From positions 1,612,001 to 1,676,000 of the forward strand of contig NZ_CP040330.1 of the NCBI RefSeq assembly GCF_005576615.1: a stretch of 64,000 nt of DNA, read 5' to 3'. Positions 23,153-32,064 of this stretch are shown piece after piece. The position numbers and the translations under genes are program-made. The DNA is from Natrinema versiforme (lineage in GTDB: Archaea; Halobacteriota; Halobacteria; Halobacteriales; Natrialbaceae). Every line of letters begins with the position of its first letter. The first letter of the stretch is position 1. The notes beneath the pieces are model-generated. The model was not told the DNA's origin. It ran no database searches and was given only the letters and a program-made list of their open reading frames with translations.

Positions 23153-23950
23153 ATGGCCGATCGAAAGGGGGACGCGATCGAGACGCTCGAGTACGTGGCG
23201 CGCTCGCCGAGCCGAGTGCGGATCCTCGAGACGCTGTCCGCGGAGGGTGCCGTTTCCAGAGACGCGTTGCGAACCGAGGTCGACGTCGTGCGAACGACGC
23301 TGCAACGGACCTTGACGGGGCTGCGAGAGCGGGGGCTGATCCGCGAACGCGACCGGTGCTACGAACTCACGTCGGCCGGCTCGCTCGCGACGAGCGGCCT
23401 CTCGACGGCCCTCGAACGGGTCGACGCCGCGGAGCGCCTGCGTCCGGTACTCGAGCGGGTTCCGGCGACGGAACTCGCGTTCGACACCGAACGGCTGGTC
23501 GACGCGACGGTCGTCGAATCCACCACGGCGAACCCGTACGGGCCGGTCGAATACCATGCGGCGAGTCTCGCCGATGCGATACGCGCCAGAGTGGTACTGC
23601 CGGCGACCGGAGCCACCCCGCTCGAACGGGCGAGGGAAGCCATCGAATCGGGTGCGGTCTTCGAACTGATCGTCACGGAATCGGTCGCGGAGACGTTGCG
23701 GACGGAACCATCGGTCGCGGATCCGTTCGCGGCGATCGCCGACGCCGACTCGGTTACCGTCTCGGTCGTCGAGCGCGAAATCTCGTTCTATCTCGGGATC
23801 GTCGACGACGCCGTCCAGATCGGCGTCCACGACGAGAGCGGACTCCCGACGGCACTCCTCGAGTCGACCGACGCGGGAGTCCGGGAGTGGGCGATCGACC
23901 GGTTCGACTCCCTCGCTGAGCGAGCGACGGCGATCGATCTCGAGGCGTAG
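23153..23950 (+). CDS. Winged-helix transcriptional regulator
   Basis: 265 residues from ATG 23153. The N-terminal HTH reads VARSPSRVRILETLSAEGAV, then SRDALRTEVDVVRTTLQRTL and GLRERGLI. The C-terminal ~170 residues lack membrane segments and resemble the sensor half (DUF1724-like) of haloarchaeal regulators. It has no neighbour in an operon, so its targets are not evident. The start after GTGATG is uncertain by one codon. Confidence 0.75.
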   Translation: MADRKGDAIETLEYVARSPSRVRILETLSAEGAVSRDALRTEVDVVRTTLQRTLTGLRERGLIRERDRCYELTSAGSLATSGLSTALERVDAAERLRPVLERVPATELAFDTERLVDATVVESTTANPYGPVEYHAASLADAIRARVVLPATGATPLERAREAIESGAVFELIVTESVAETLRTEPSVADPFAAIADADSVTVSVVEREISFYLGIVDDAVQIGVHDESGLPTALLESTDAGVREWAIDRFDSLAERATAIDLEA

Positions 23951-24266
23951 CCCTTCGTTGGTCGGGTCGCCGTCGGACGGTCGGCGCACTCGAGTCGACG
24001 CGTGCACGCCGTGCACATGCTGTGCGGGGTACACTGATACGGCCTCGCACCGGAGTACCGATGCGGTAGGTGGTGGTTCACGCGGCGCTGACGGCAGCGG
24101 ATGGGGGAGGACACGTCGACGGGCCGCGACGCAGACCGCTCGACGCCGACGCCGGTCCCGGTCCGGGACTGCCTTTCGTTTCGAGTGAGTTGGCCTCGAG
24201 AAACGGCTCCGTTCCGCGGAATTCGATTCAGGAAACGCTTAGGATGTCGCGTCCGGTACTCCGGGT

Positions 24267-24494
24267 GTGAGCGAGAATCGCGTCGTTCAGGGGCGAATGG
24301 TTACGGCCGAAAAACTCGCGGAACTGGTCGAAGGCGACTCCGTGATGGAAGTCGATTCGATCGAGGAGGCCGACGAGGAGTGTCCGGACTGTGGCGGGAA
24401 CGTACTGAAAGTGGTGTACATGCCGTCGGTCACCGAACTCGTTACCGGCTGGAAGTGCCAGGACTGCGACTGGAGCGAGGACGACCGGGACTGA
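24267..24494 (+). CDS. Small zinc-ribbon protein (DUF5795-like)
   Basis: 75 residues from GTG. Two CxxC pairs, CPDCGG and CQDCDW, are spaced as a zinc ribbon. The start MSENRVVQGRMVTAEKLAEL matches small haloarchaeal zinc proteins as I recall them. The function is unknown. It lies alone between the winged-helix gene and the UbiA gene. Confidence 0.7.
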   Translation: MSENRVVQGRMVTAEKLAELVEGDSVMEVDSIEEADEECPDCGGNVLKVVYMPSVTELVTGWKCQDCDWSEDDRD

Positions 24495-24676
24495 CCGTGT
24501 CTCCGGATGCCGACGGCGTCGGCAGCGGCTGCACCCAGTCGTGACTACCGGGTAGCCGTGGCCGGTCACACGATCTCTTCGTTCTGACCCGGATACGAAA
24601 TCCGCGGTCGAACGGGCGAGGACGTATCGCTCTCGCCCGGACGCGATCGGTATCGGATGTCGACTGCGATGGGCAG

Positions 24677-25549
24677 TCACCAGACCGCCCACTCGAGGGC
24701 CATCACGACGGCGGCGAGGAAGACGTGTTCGCCGTCGACGACGAAGCCGTAGTACAGCGGGCCGCGGTCGGGGGTCGCGAAGGGAATGTACGCACAGACG
24801 TAGGCGTTCATCGCGAGCACGACGAGGAACTTCTCGGAGAGCACGCCGGTGCTGACGAGGGCGATGACCGCCGCGGCGACGGCGACGGTCGAACACAGCG
24901 ACAGGAGTCTGGTCCACCGCGGCCCGAACAGGTTGGGGACCGTCGGAATCCCCTCCGCACGGTCGCCCTCAATGTCCTTGACGTCGAAGATCGCCGCGGC
25001 GATGGTGATCATGGTCGTGATATACGCGAACAGAAACAGGATCTCCGACGAGCGCAACTCGCCGTAGTAGTAGCCGACGCCGAGGGGAATCGCACCCCAC
25101 GCGAGGCCGACGACGAGGTTCTTCACGAGGAAGATTTGCTTGACCCCGCCGACGGAGTACAGGAGGACGACGGCGAGCGGGAGGAGCATGTACGCCGCGC
25201 CGGGCAGGCCGAGCGCGACGGCGACCCCGATCGCAGCCACGTAGAGGCCGATCCCGAGCGCGAGCCAGAGCCGACCGTACCGCTTCGTAAACGCCGCGCG
25301 CTGCGGGACGTTTTGCTCGTCCTCCTCGAGGTCGGTGAACCGGTTGACGGTGTAGACGAACATCGTGGCCGCGAAGACGATGAATACCGGCAGGGGCTCG
25401 AGGGGAAGCTCTGCGAGCAGAACGGTCGTGACGACGACGCTGACCGTGGCAAGCGAGATGAAGAGGTTGCTGTGGACGAGAAATCGGAGGGCGGTTTTCA
25501 CCGATGACACCCAACCCGGCGTCCGATGCGTTGCGGTGGGGTTCGTCAC
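24677..25549 (-). CDS. UbiA-family prenyltransferase
   Basis: 290 residues, seven to nine membrane segments, GTG start. Asp-rich motifs are NRFTDLEED (69-77) and DVKDIEGD (189-196), so the first motif has an Arg after the Asn instead of the usual Asp. The length and motifs resemble UbiA enzymes for carotenoids or quinones (lycopene elongase, menaquinone-type), but no carotenoid or quinone gene is adjacent, so the acceptor is open. It is unrelated in detail to the EboC-like protein at 1284-2264. Confidence 0.87.
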   Translation of the reverse strand: MTNPTATHRTPGWVSSVKTALRFLVHSNLFISLATVSVVVTTVLLAELPLEPLPVFIVFAATMFVYTVNRFTDLEEDEQNVPQRAAFTKRYGRLWLALGIGLYVAAIGVAVALGLPGAAYMLLPLAVVLLYSVGGVKQIFLVKNLVVGLAWGAIPLGVGYYYGELRSSEILFLFAYITTMITIAAAIFDVKDIEGDRAEGIPTVPNLFGPRWTRLLSLCSTVAVAAAVIALVSTGVLSEKFLVVLAMNAYVCAYIPFATPDRGPLYYGFVVDGEHVFLAAVVMALEWAVW

Positions 25550-25882
25550 AGCGGGTGCGCCTCGTGGGGTAGTAGGGAGAGGTGACGTTTGAATGCTGTG
25601 TCGGACGGTTCCGGCAGTCCCGGACTCGAACCGGCCGCCCTGCGAGAGATACCCCGAAAGACGATATTGGAAAATCGACTACTCACCGCGATGGTTCGGT
25701 GCCGAGTCCGAACGTGCGGGTAGGCCACACCCACCTTCGGTTGAAAACCCACAGAAAGACGGTGGAAAGAAAAACGGTACGGCGGTGACGGGCCCGATGG
25801 GGTCGATACACGTCGATTGATGTCCCGCGGCGAGTGGAAACTGGCAGGATTTAAGCAAGGTCGGAACGGCCGTTCAAATGGC
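25550..25882. other. Intergenic region with the sucC promoter
   Basis: 333 bp between the divergent UbiA gene and sucC. The right end has a TATA-like GGATTTAAG at 25847-25855. The rest shows no plausible haloarchaeal gene. Confidence 0.5.
25847..25855 (+). promoter_or_regulatory. TATA-like box of sucCD
   Basis: GGATTTAAG is centred about 31 nt before the sucC ATG at 25883, fitting a short-leader or leaderless haloarchaeal transcript. Confidence 0.5.
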
Positions 25883-27034
25883 ATGAAATTACACGAGTAT
25901 CAGGCGAAGAACGTCTTCGCCGATGCCGGGATTCCGACGCCGGCTTCGGAGCTCGCCTCCGACGTCGACGGCGTCGTCACCGCGGCCGAGGAGATCGGGT
26001 ATCCAGTAGCGGTGAAAGCGCAGGTACAGGTCGGCGGCCGGGGGAAGGCCGGCGGAATCAAACTCGCCGAGGACGAGGAGGAGGCCCGCGAGGCGGCCGA
26101 CTCCATCCTCGGGATGGATCTGAAGGGGTATCACGTCGACCGCGTGCTCGTCGAGGAAGCGGTCGACTTCGTGAACGAACTCTACGTCGGGATCACGATG
26201 GACCGCGGCGAGGGCAAACCCGTCGCCATGGTCTCGACCAAGGGCGGCGTCAACATCGAAGAGGTCGCCGAGGAAGATCCCGAGGCGATCGCCCGCGAAC
26301 ACATCGATCCCTCCTTCGGGATGCATCCCTACCAAGCGCGGAAGGCCGTCTACGACGCCGGCGTCGATCAGTCGATCGCGCGCGACGTCTCAAGTGTCCT
26401 CACCACGCTCTATCAGCTCTGGGACGACAAGGACGGCGCCGACGCCGAGATCAACCCGCTGATGGTCACGAGCGACGACGAGGTCATCGCGGCCGACGCC
26501 GTGATGAACATCGACGAGGACGCGTTGTTCCGCCAGCCCGAACTCGCCGAGATGGAAGAGGAGGCAGCCGGCGGCGACGAACTCGAGCAGAAGGCCGACG
26601 AGTACGGCTTCGACTACGTCCGTCTCGACGGCAACGTCGGCATCATCGGCAACGGCGCCGGACTCGTGATGACGACGCTGGATCTGGTCGACCACTACGG
26701 CGGCCAGCCCGCGAACTTCCTGGACGTCGGTGGCGGCGCCAAGGCCGAGCGCATTTCGAACGCGCTCGACATGGTGTTCTCGGACGATAACGTCGATTCG
26801 GTCGTCTTCAACATCTTCGGCGGGATCACCCGCGGCGACGAGGTCGCCCGCGGTATCAACGAGGCGCTCGAGCAGTTCGACGAGATCCCCAAACCGGTCG
26901 TCGTCCGACTGGCCGGGACCAACTGGGAGGAAGGCATGGAGATTCTGAATGAGGACCTCGTGACGGTCGAACAGACCCTCGAGGACGCGGTCCAGCGTGC
27001 AGTCGAGTACGCTGGGGAGGTGAACGACCAATGA
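25883..27034 (+). CDS. sucC: Succinate--CoA ligase (ADP-forming) beta subunit
   Basis: 383 residues from the ATG at 25883 ([18 protein letters not shown]), the usual sucC start; a longer in-frame extension lacks conservation. The ATP-grasp fold reads [29 protein letters not shown] and [12 protein letters not shown]. The C-terminal CoA-ligase-type domain has [13 protein letters not shown] and [17 protein letters not shown]. With sucD it makes the TCA-cycle enzyme linking succinyl-CoA to ATP. The genes overlap by 4 bp (ATGA). Confidence 0.97.
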   Translation: MKLHEYQAKNVFADAGIPTPASELASDVDGVVTAAEEIGYPVAVKAQVQVGGRGKAGGIKLAEDEEEAREAADSILGMDLKGYHVDRVLVEEAVDFVNELYVGITMDRGEGKPVAMVSTKGGVNIEEVAEEDPEAIAREHIDPSFGMHPYQARKAVYDAGVDQSIARDVSSVLTTLYQLWDDKDGADAEINPLMVTSDDEVIAADAVMNIDEDALFRQPELAEMEEEAAGGDELEQKADEYGFDYVRLDGNVGIIGNGAGLVMTTLDLVDHYGGQPANFLDVGGGAKAERISNALDMVFSDDNVDSVVFNIFGGITRGDEVARGINEALEQFDEIPKPVVVRLAGTNWEEGMEILNEDLVTVEQTLEDAVQRAVEYAGEVNDQ

Positions 27035-27903
27035 GCGTACTAGTCGACGACGACACGCGCGTCGTGGTACAGGGCATCACCGGCGGGGAAGGCAAGTTCC
27101 ACGCCGAACAGATGATGGAGTACGGCACCAACGTCGTCGCCGGTGCAGTCCCCGGCAAGGGCGGGCAGGAAGTCAGCGGCGTGCCGGTCTACGACACGGT
27201 CCACGAAGCCGTCGACGAGGAGAACGCCGACACCTCGGTCATCTTCGTCCCGCCGGCCTTTGCCGGCGACGCGGTCTTCGAATCACTCGACTCCGATCTC
27301 GACCTCGCGGTCGCGATCACGGAGGGCATCCCGACCCAGGACATGGCGAGAGTCAACAAGCGTCTCTCCGAGACGGATACCCGACTTATTGGCCCGAACT
27401 GTCCCGGCCTCATCACGCCCGGTGAGGCCAAACTCGGCATCCTCCCCGGCAACATCTTCTCGGAGGGGAACGTCGGTCTGGTCTCCCGCTCCGGGACGCT
27501 GACCTACCAGGTCGTCGATAGCCTGACCTCTCGCGGCATCGGTCAGACGACGGCCATCGGTATCGGCGGCGACCCGATCATCGGCACCGACTTCGTCGAC
27601 GCCCTCGAGCTGTTCGAGGACGACCCCGACACCGACGCCATCGTCATGTGCGGCGAGATCGGCGGCGAAGACGAGGAGGAAGCGGCCGCGTTCATCGACG
27701 ACTACGTCGACACGCCGGTCGCCGGCTTCATCGCCGGCCGTACCGCGCCCCCGGGCAAGCGGATGGGCCACGCCGGTGCGATCGTCTCCGGCTCCGGTAC
27801 CGGCACCGCAGAGAGCAAGATCTCGGCGCTCAACGACGCCGGCGTCCCCGTCGGCGACACCCCCGAAGAAGTCGCCAACCACATCGAAGAGTTCCTCTCG
27901 TAG
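27031..27903 (+). CDS. sucD: Succinate--CoA ligase (ADP-forming) alpha subunit
   Basis: 290 residues. CoA-binding N-terminus with [20 protein letters not shown] and [17 protein letters not shown]. The phosphorylated His is in [20 protein letters not shown], matching the GHAGA motif of the family. The start overlaps sucC by four bases, so the two are co-translated. A hairpin and T-run follow the stop. Confidence 0.97.
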   Translation: MSVLVDDDTRVVVQGITGGEGKFHAEQMMEYGTNVVAGAVPGKGGQEVSGVPVYDTVHEAVDEENADTSVIFVPPAFAGDAVFESLDSDLDLAVAITEGIPTQDMARVNKRLSETDTRLIGPNCPGLITPGEAKLGILPGNIFSEGNVGLVSRSGTLTYQVVDSLTSRGIGQTTAIGIGGDPIIGTDFVDALELFEDDPDTDAIVMCGEIGGEDEEEAAAFIDDYVDTPVAGFIAGRTAPPGKRMGHAGAIVSGSGTGTAESKISALNDAGVPVGDTPEEVANHIEEFLS

Positions 27904-27950
27904 CGCTTCGATCCCGTGACCGCCTCGGCCCGTGACCGCGCTCGCGGGCT

Positions 27951-27969
27951 GACCGTTTTGCGGTCTTTT
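27951..27969 (+). terminator. Probable terminator of sucCD
   Basis: GACCG-TTTTG-CGGTC followed by TTTT: a 5-bp stem with a 5-nt loop and a T-run, 47 bp after the sucD stop. Archaeal termination depends mainly on the T-run; the hairpin is extra. Confidence 0.55.
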
Positions 27970-28092
27970 GTACTCAAGCCGATCTTCACTGCCCTCGAGC
28001 CACGGAACCGTCGCTCCGCTGTGTGACTCGCAGTGCACGCCCGTCGTATTCGCGCAGTAGGATCACGGGGAAGCCACACATCATTCGCCCGT

Positions 28093-28248
28093 ATGCCGGT
28101 CTGGCTCGAGTGTGAAAACTGCGGGAACGAGCACACGATTCCGGAGCGAGCGGACGATCCGGAGACGGGCGGCACGCGGTGTCCTGAGTGCGGCGCAAAA
28201 TCGTACGCGATTCGACGGGATGGGCTCGCCTGGCACCCCGAACCGTGA
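28093..28248 (+). CDS. Small zinc-ribbon protein
   Basis: 51 residues, [20 protein letters not shown], with CENCG and CPECGAKSY forming a zinc ribbon. Small proteins of this kind are common in haloarchaea; the function is unknown. The ATG at 28093 is chosen since the upstream extension is not conserved in character. Confidence 0.65.
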   Translation: MPVWLECENCGNEHTIPERADDPETGGTRCPECGAKSYAIRRDGLAWHPEP

Positions 28249-28378
28249 CCGCTCTCTCGAGGCCGATCGAAGCGCGAGGGAAAATCCGGGAGTGTATCGG
28301 GCGATCGTGGCGCGAATCGATGCGATTCCGCAACGCGCGATCGCTACCGACTCGTCAGCGGGACGTCGGCCGAGCGAG

Positions 28379-29365
28379 TCAGAACAACCCGCCGAGCGTC
28401 GACCGAAGCCGACCGAGCGGCCCCGACGACTCGCCGTCATCGGTCGCCGTCGCGTCCGCATCGTCGTCGGCGACGGTCTCGTTCTCGGCGTCGTCGCCAT
28501 CCTCGACCGTCGCGTCTTCGGCCGGAGGGGTTTCCGAACTGATCTCGAGGCCCGCGCCGTCGCCGTCGTCGTCCGCGGTATCGTCTTCTAGATCATCGCG
28601 ATCGTCGTCCGCCACGGCGTCGGTGCTCGAGTCGGGTTCCGCCTCTGGGGCGTCATCGGTATCGGCCGCTGCGGTCGTGTCTTCCGCAGTCACGGCCGTC
28701 GTATCGGCTGCGTCGGACTCGAGACCGTCGTCTGACTCGCTCTCAACACCGGACCCGCTTTCGGACGGCTCGTCGACGGCCTCGGTATCGCTCGAGGTGC
28801 CCTCCTCGTCATCGGCGTCCCAGAGCGGGTCGTCATTTTCCGTCTCGGCGTCGGTCGCAGGCGGCGCGTCGGCAGCCAACGGTTCTTCGGCGGCCGCATC
28901 GGTGTCTTCCTCAGTCGCGGCCGAGTCTCCGGTCTCGTCGCCCGGCGAATCGTCGGACCCGTTCGGATCGATCCAGAGGAACTCCCGGTCTTTCGTGCGT
29001 CCAGTGAGGAGTAGATCCGTCAGTTCGTCGTCGTCGGCCACCAACTCGTCGTCGACGGGCGTCTCCGGCTCGGGGTCCGGTTCGTCCGCGCTCGCGATGA
29101 TATCGTCCGGACTCTCGTCCGCGAGCACCTCGTCGGCACCGCCCTCGTCGGCCGCGTCTGCGCGGAGTTGATCGAAGACGTCGGCGGCCGTCGTATCCTC
29201 GACGCCGTCAGTTTCCTCGCCGTCGGTCCGGTCCCCCTCTGCCGTGGCAGCCCGGCGTTCGTCCCCCGAATCGCCGCCGGTCTCGATGTCCCCGAACAGG
29301 TCGTCGACGCTCGAGCCCACCTCGAGTGCCCCGTCGCCCGGATTGTCCGTTGTACTCTCTGTCAT
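28379..29365 (-). CDS. Acidic, mostly disordered protein of unknown function
   Basis: 328 residues. Nearly all of it is Asp/Glu/Ala/Thr-rich and predicted disordered. Two segments stand out: DELTDLLLTGRTKDREFLW (residues about 110-130) and a C-terminal GPLGRLRSTLGGLF that could form an amphipathic helix. The N-terminus has a shorter LEVGSSVDDLFGDIE motif. Such short motifs in a long acidic linker suggest a scaffold or adaptor. There is no signal peptide. I do not recognise the family. It stands alone on the minus strand. Confidence 0.6.
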   Translation of the reverse strand: MTESTTDNPGDGALEVGSSVDDLFGDIETGGDSGDERRAATAEGDRTDGEETDGVEDTTAADVFDQLRADAADEGGADEVLADESPDDIIASADEPDPEPETPVDDELVADDDELTDLLLTGRTKDREFLWIDPNGSDDSPGDETGDSAATEEDTDAAAEEPLAADAPPATDAETENDDPLWDADDEEGTSSDTEAVDEPSESGSGVESESDDGLESDAADTTAVTAEDTTAAADTDDAPEAEPDSSTDAVADDDRDDLEDDTADDDGDGAGLEISSETPPAEDATVEDGDDAENETVADDDADATATDDGESSGPLGRLRSTLGGLF

Positions 29366-29775
29366 ACTCTCGCTTCTGTGCTAGTGGATAATCACGCGAC
29401 TTTAATTTTTGGAATTTTCTCAGTCACGATAGATGAGAGAAGTACTGCATTAGTGTACTGGCCGTCAGGCGGGTTCGACGGTCGCGGAAGTTGACAACTG
29501 GGCAGTTGAATAGGGTCACGCATGCCGATACGGACAATCACGGGTGACGACAGGACGGGTCCAAACTCGACGACCGGCACGGACGGGCGGTACCACTGCG
29601 AACTATCGTATTCGCGGGGATACGTGCGAGACGATACCAGGGCGGATCAGATCCCTCGAGGCGTCGATAGACGGCGAGCGCCTCGAGCGTGACGCAGACG
29701 AGCACGCGGAACCGGCGCAGCCTCGAGAAGTCAGACGTGGGGACACCGCGCTGAGCGCAATCGAGACCCCGTCTG
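29366..29775. other. Intergenic region without a clear gene
   Basis: 410 bp between the divergent start of the acidic protein (29365) and the end of the dehalogenase (29776). An AT-rich TTTAATTTTTGGAATTTTC at 29401-29419 may be the promoter of the acidic-protein gene on the minus strand. Short open frames here do not show haloarchaeal acidic composition. Confidence 0.5.
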
Positions 29776-30687
29776 CTAGCGGGCCGATGACGTTCGATCG
29801 ATGAAGTCGACGATGTGTTCGGCGATTTCCTCACCGGCGTCTTCCTGTAAGAAGTGGGCGGCCTCGTCGATCCAGATATCGGGCTGCTCGCTCGCGGTCG
29901 GGATGTGGTGCCGGAGCGGGTCGCGGTCGTGGGACGTGATCGGGTCCTCCCGCCCGAACAGGACGAACGCCGGTTTCTCCCACTCGCCGAGCCGGTCTTG
30001 GGTTTCCGCCAGCAGGTCCGCCCCCGGATCGTCGGGCGACTGGGGGACGAGGCCGGGGAACGTCCGCGCAGCGGCCATGTATCGCTCGTCGGGGAACGGG
30101 GCGCGGTAGGCGTCGACCACGGCTTCGGAGAGGTCCCGGTAGCAGCCGTTCCGGACGAGTCTGCCGATGTCGAGGTCGTCCGCGGTCGCCACCATCTCCG
30201 CGAACTCGTGCCACCGGTCGCTCATTGCTTGGGTCCCGTCCGGTACGCCGGTGTTCATCGGCACGAGGCGCGCGAACCGCTCGGGTTCGTGGGCCGCGAG
30301 CGCCAGTCCGAGGACGCCGCCCCAGTCCTGACAGACGAGCGTGATATTCGTCAGCTCGAGTTTCTCGACGAACGTCTGCAGCGCGTCGTAGTGCATCTCG
30401 ACGGAGTACGCGTCGCGGTCCTCGTACCGATCGGAGCGGCCACAGCCGATCAGATCGGGGACGACGACGCGACCGCGTTCGGCCAGAGTGGGCATCATCT
30501 TCCGATAGAGGAACGACCACGTGGGTTCGCCGTGGAGACAGAGGAACGTCTCCTCGGCATCGCCGCTGCCCTCGCGACCGCCCGTTTCCACGTATGCCAT
30601 GTCTAACTCGCCGATATCGACGTACTGCGGCTCGTAGTCGAAGTTCGGCACGTCCGCGAACCGTTCCTCTGAGAGACTGACAACCAT
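29776..30687 (-). CDS. Haloalkane dehalogenase (alpha/beta hydrolase, HLD-I type)
   Basis: 303 residues from the ATG at 30687. The nucleophile elbow is CQDWGG with Asp121 and the halide-binding Trp122; the oxyanion/halide region is HGEPTWSFLYR (52-62). The catalytic acid is probably Asp248 (FGREDPITS) and the base His278 (EAAHFLQED). Asp at the elbow and Trp directly after it are the marks of haloalkane dehalogenases and separate it from esterases. The enzyme hydrolyses carbon-halogen bonds. Its natural substrate in a halophile is unknown. It is not in an operon. Confidence 0.85.
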   Translation of the reverse strand: MVVSLSEERFADVPNFDYEPQYVDIGELDMAYVETGGREGSGDAEETFLCLHGEPTWSFLYRKMMPTLAERGRVVVPDLIGCGRSDRYEDRDAYSVEMHYDALQTFVEKLELTNITLVCQDWGGVLGLALAAHEPERFARLVPMNTGVPDGTQAMSDRWHEFAEMVATADDLDIGRLVRNGCYRDLSEAVVDAYRAPFPDERYMAAARTFPGLVPQSPDDPGADLLAETQDRLGEWEKPAFVLFGREDPITSHDRDPLRHHIPTASEQPDIWIDEAAHFLQEDAGEEIAEHIVDFIDRTSSAR

Positions 30688-30898
30688 ATGCCACGACACC
30701 ACATGCCACTATTCAAAGGTTCGGAAACTGAGATGAATCCGCCCACCGTTTCCGGACGCAGCGATCCGAGCACAGGGATGTCGTCGACTCGCTGTCACTC
30801 ACGCCGAGACGCCATTTCGGACGTATCGGGCGGTGTATTCCCCTCCTGTGAGAAGCGATGGTCCTCGAGTACCGGTCAATCGGGATAATCATCCAAAA

Positions 30899-30909
30899 AC
30901 ATTATATTA
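30899..30909 (+). promoter_or_regulatory. TATA-like box of the bio operon
   Basis: ACATTATATTA is centred about 27 nt before the bioB GTG at 30931. This is the spacing expected when transcription starts at or next to the start codon, giving a leaderless mRNA. Confidence 0.6.
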
Positions 30910-30941
30910 TCGTTAACCGATTCTAGGATCGTGGTTTACGA
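30910..30941. promoter_or_regulatory. Candidate BirA operator at the bioB start
   Basis: TCGTTAACC (30910-30918), a 14-nt spacer, then GGTTTACGA (30933-30941). The two arms are inverted copies with one mismatch in 9. The published bacterial/archaeal BirA consensus, as I recall it, is TTGTAAACC-N14/15-GGTTTACAA; the right arm matches 8 of 9 and the left 7 of 9, with identical spacing. It lies between the TATA box and the first codons, where a repressor would block transcription start. The assignment to BirA is inference. Confidence 0.6.
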
Positions 30942-32037
30942 GACTGGAAACGAGACGGTCGACGACGCCCTCGAGCGGGTGCTGGCCGGCGAACGGCTCG
31001 ATCGCACCGACGGGCTCGCGCTGATGGCCCAACCGGTCGACGCACTCGCCGAAGCCGGCGCGGCCGTGCGCGATCGCTTCGGCGACGGTACGGTCGATGC
31101 CTGCTCGATCGTCAACGCGAAGGCGGGCAACTGTGCCGAGGACTGTGGGTTCTGTGCGCAGTCGGTCCACTTCGACACCGGTATCGACACCTACGGCTTC
31201 CTCGGGCCCGAGAAGATCCTCGAGGCCGCAAAACGCGCCGAACGCGACGGTGCCCAGCGCTTCGGCATCGTCGTCGCCGAGAAGGGCGTCTCGAAGGAAC
31301 GCCGCCCCGAGGAATGGGAGGAAGTCCTCGAGTCGATCCGCCTCGTCCGCGACGAGTGCGATCTCGAGGTCGACGCCTCGCTTGGCATTCTCACCGAGGA
31401 GGAAGCCGCGATCCTCGCCGATGAGGGGATCAACCACTACAATCACAACATCGAGACCTCGCCGAACTACTTCCCCGAGATCGTCGACTCGCACAGTTTC
31501 GAAGACCGGGTCGAAACGCTTGAGGTCGCCAAGGCGGCCGGAATGGACCTCTGTGCGGGCGTCATCCTCGGGATGGGCGAGACGCCGACCGATCGGGTCG
31601 AAGCCGCGATCGCCCTGCAAGACATCGGCATTTCCTCGCTGCCGGTCAACGTCCTCAACCCCGTCGCGGGGACGCCGCTGGCCGAGCAGGGGGTCGACAT
31701 CAGCACGGACGAAATCGTCAAGACGGTCGCGGTGTACAAACTGCTCCACCCCGAGTCGCGGGTCCGCCTGACCGGCGGCCGCGAGGTCAACCTCGCACCC
31801 GACGAGCAGCACCTGCCGCTCGAGGCCGGCGCTGACGGCCTCCTCACCGGCGATTACCTGACGACCGAGGGTCAATCCCCCGGCGAGGACTTAGAGATCA
31901 TCGAACGCGCCGGCCTCGAGCCCAATCGGGACACCAACGAGTTCGACCCCGAGGCGGTCAAGGCCCGCCACGGCGGGTCGGCCGAGTCCTCGAGCGACGA
32001 GACGGCGAGTACAGGCGCGGAACCGAGCGACGACTGA
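30931..32037 (+). CDS. bioB: Biotin synthase
   Basis: 368 residues from a GTG start at 30931. The radical SAM [4Fe-4S] ligands are Cys68, Cys72 and Cys75 in CAEDCGFC, with the following AQSVHF. Further hallmarks are HNIETSPNYFPEIV, GVILGMGETPTDR and VNVLNPVAGTPL. The enzyme inserts sulfur into dethiobiotin, using its [2Fe-2S] cluster as sulfur source. The last ~25 residues are an acidic haloarchaeal tail. It starts an operon with the BioU-like gene, bioF and bioD. A TATA box and a BirA-type inverted repeat lie at its start. Confidence 0.95.
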   Translation: MVYETGNETVDDALERVLAGERLDRTDGLALMAQPVDALAEAGAAVRDRFGDGTVDACSIVNAKAGNCAEDCGFCAQSVHFDTGIDTYGFLGPEKILEAAKRAERDGAQRFGIVVAEKGVSKERRPEEWEEVLESIRLVRDECDLEVDASLGILTEEEAAILADEGINHYNHNIETSPNYFPEIVDSHSFEDRVETLEVAKAAGMDLCAGVILGMGETPTDRVEAAIALQDIGISSLPVNVLNPVAGTPLAEQGVDISTDEIVKTVAVYKLLHPESRVRLTGGREVNLAPDEQHLPLEAGADGLLTGDYLTTEGQSPGEDLEIIERAGLEPNRDTNEFDPEAVKARHGGSAESSSDETASTGAEPSDD

Positions 32038-32064
32038 GACGGCGGATTCAACACATCGACAGTC

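Noticed and set aside
24677-25549. Part of a carotenoid (bacterioruberin) gene cluster
   Set aside because: The UbiA motifs allow it, but no crtD or cruF neighbours are present.
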